In this document: piece after piece, positions 61,050 through 64,000 of the stretch
How the letters are laid out: the number at the start of each line of letters is the position of its first letter
Numbering within the stretch: position 1 is the stretch's first letter
From: Wuchereria bancrofti
Lineage: Eukaryota > Nematoda > Chromadorea > Rhabditida > Onchocercidae
DNA: 64,000 bases
Reading direction: 5' to 3'
NCBI GenBank assembly: GCA_005281725.1
Contig: SSBO01000003.1
Coordinates: 2,345,824-2,409,823 of the forward strand
Translations under genes and position numbers: made by a program
The notes under the pieces: model-generated
What the model was told of the DNA's origin: nothing
Databases searched by the model: none
The model's input: only the letters and a program-made list of their open reading frames with translations

Positions 61050-62524
61050 TAACTCACCTGCTGTTTGCTTAAATTGTCAGTGAATGAAATATTAGTGAAA
61101 GTATTATTCTAAAAAAGGAATTGGTTTTTTGGCGAAAAATTCTGACCAAAGTTCATTGAATTTCATTTTTAAGATTTATCCATCCTTTTTGCTCACATCT
61201 TCTAGAATTTTATGTATGTGACCCGTTTCCTGTGGTTTTTTATACTTTTTTTGAGTAAGCAATGAGCAAAAAGCTAGCTTTCTCGGCATTCTCTTTTGAT
61301 GTAGACCTCATATATTCCCCTAATTCACATCACTTTCTCATTTCATTTTCTTTTTCCTATAAACTGGGCAGTTTTATGCTTCATTTCCAATTTTAAGCTA
61401 TTTCCTGTTTGATTTGCAAATAATGCGTTACTGTTTCTACCTTATACTTTGTCCATTTTCAGTAGTTTCACTTTTTTTGTTTGGGAATGTTCAGGAACCC
61501 CGTGATCGTAAAACCTTTGCTTATTTCTTATTGTGGTAATCTTTGCTTGCTTTTGAAATACTTCTGCTCTTTGTCTTCATTTTATCATGTACAGTTATTT
61601 TTTTTCTTGACCAATATCCATATTTTTATACTTTATACTTGTACATTCTTATGGAAAATCCAATGAAACTACTCTAGAAATAAACAACATCTGTGGAATG
61701 TGCTCATTTCAAAATTTATTAACAATCCAAATTTAAACTTCAGGAAACAATGATATGCCAGAATCTGCAACCTTAGAATCTTATAAAACTGTATTCTAAA
61801 AGCTGTGAACGTCGTTGCGAAAATTTTGAGTTATTTGACTTAAAATAATTCATTGCTGTTATTAAATTGACCCGTTAAAAGATGTCTGAAATGCAAAATA
61901 ATCAATTGAGAACCTTCCAAGTTGACAGTTCCTTCGCTTTGCGAAACTAATAACGATTTGGGATGTCGAATTGCATGGCGGTCCTTCGCCAAATTTAAAT
62001 TTTTGAATAAATTTCTTTCTTGTAGTAGATTGAGAATATTTCAGTCTTGCAGTGAATGGATGATATAAGATTGGTGTTGATTTGACTAAGTAAACGAAAA
62101 GTTCAATACTACTTAAGTATTGAACTTTTCATATACTATTAAGGTCAAGTTTTATTGTTTAACCTTTGAAATTCATATGTTTCAAATATAACCTAATACA
62201 TTTCCCTCGGAATACTCCTCACTTAAACTTTAAATATATAGTTATGTTGAATCATTTATCACTTAACTAAAATTGTTAACTAAAAATGTTGGATCATTAA
62301 CTAAAATTGTTAGTGGATAACAATCGATTGATCTTGTCAGTTATCTACACGTTCTCTTATTTGCTCATTTCTTTTGTGATTCTTCACGTTTGCTTTTATA
62401 GGTTACGTGATTTTTGGTTTTTGCCTTTTATGTTCGTTTCTTTTACATGATCTGAAAGTGAGGTCTATTTAATTCTATGTAATATATAACCCATAAAATG
62501 CAGCACATTTTCAGTACATGCAGA
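61050..62524. other. Intergenic region between XPC and the Aurora kinase
   Basis: About 1.5 kb with the XPC 3' UTR (AATAAA at 61679-61684 is one possible poly(A) signal, though distant) and the kinase promoter. A perfect 15-bp hairpin sits at 62096-62130. An acceptor (ttttcag) ending at 62514 precedes the kinase start by ten bases. Confidence 0.5.
62096..62130. repeat. Perfect 15-bp hairpin between XPC and the kinase
   Basis: GAAAAGTTCAATACT (62096-62110) and its exact reverse complement (62116-62130) flank the 5-nt loop ACTTA. No T-run typical of termination follows. Confidence 0.8.
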
Positions 62525-63906
<1,382 letters not shown>

Positions 63907-64000
63907 GTGAATCACATATTAAGTTAGAGTTAGCAAATTATCATTTTTTTTTTTGTGATATAACCAAACAAATTTTCATTAAATGCCTGGAATTTTTTTT

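Overview
The window looks like nuclear DNA of a parasitic nematode, most likely a filarial (spirurid) worm. It is very AT-rich, genes are cut into many small exons with tttcag-type acceptors, several start codons sit at or within a few bases of an unpaired acceptor (as expected for spliced-leader trans-splicing), there are remnants of BEL/Pao retrotransposons, and one gene is a nematode CUT-1-type cuticlin. The species cannot be fixed from the sequence alone.

Layout. 0-2.4 kb: decayed BEL/Pao fragments. 2.4-12.9 kb: AT-rich DNA with no gene I can support. 13.2-15.5 kb (+): a cuticlin with a ZP domain. 15.5-19.3 kb: non-coding, with a 66-nt hairpin resembling a microRNA precursor. 19.3 kb (+): tRNA-Ser(GCU). 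20.4-21.9 kb (-): a METTL2-type tRNA m3C methyltransferase. 22-30 kb: intergenic, with a 20-bp minisatellite, an array of three small hairpins and another precursor-like hairpin. 30.1-34.0 kb (+): a very-long-chain fatty acid elongase. 34-37.3 kb: intergenic. 37.3-49.1 kb (-): a BRAT1-like HEAT-repeat protein, a mitochondrial-type glutamyl-tRNA synthetase homologue and an RBM28/Nop4-type nucleolar protein, all on one strand. 49.9 kb (+): URM1. 50.7-52.6 kb (-): an aquaglyceroporin. 54.9-61.0 kb (+): XPC/RAD4. 62.5 kb to the end (+): an Aurora B (AIR-2-like) kinase, cut off by the window edge.

Functionally the right half is a dense housekeeping block. METTL2 (tRNA methylation), URM1 (tRNA thiolation), RBM28 (60S ribosome assembly) and the GluRS homologue all concern translation. 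BRAT1 relates to Integrator/DNA damage, XPC to nucleotide excision repair and Aurora B to chromosome segregation. The cuticlin, elongase and aquaglyceroporin serve cuticle, lipid and osmotic/glycerol functions.

The most unusual items are: the GluRS homologue, an uninterrupted 366-codon frame that has lost the HIGH, RIEDTD and KMSKS signatures and looks like a pseudoenzyme; the compact BRAT1 homologue that keeps an acidic Asp-Cys-Tyr tail; the aquaglyceroporin whose near-invariant pore arginine is serine; and two unannotated microRNA-precursor-like hairpins. Exon joins were worked out by hand from GT-AG signals and frame continuity; individual boundaries may be off by a base or two.
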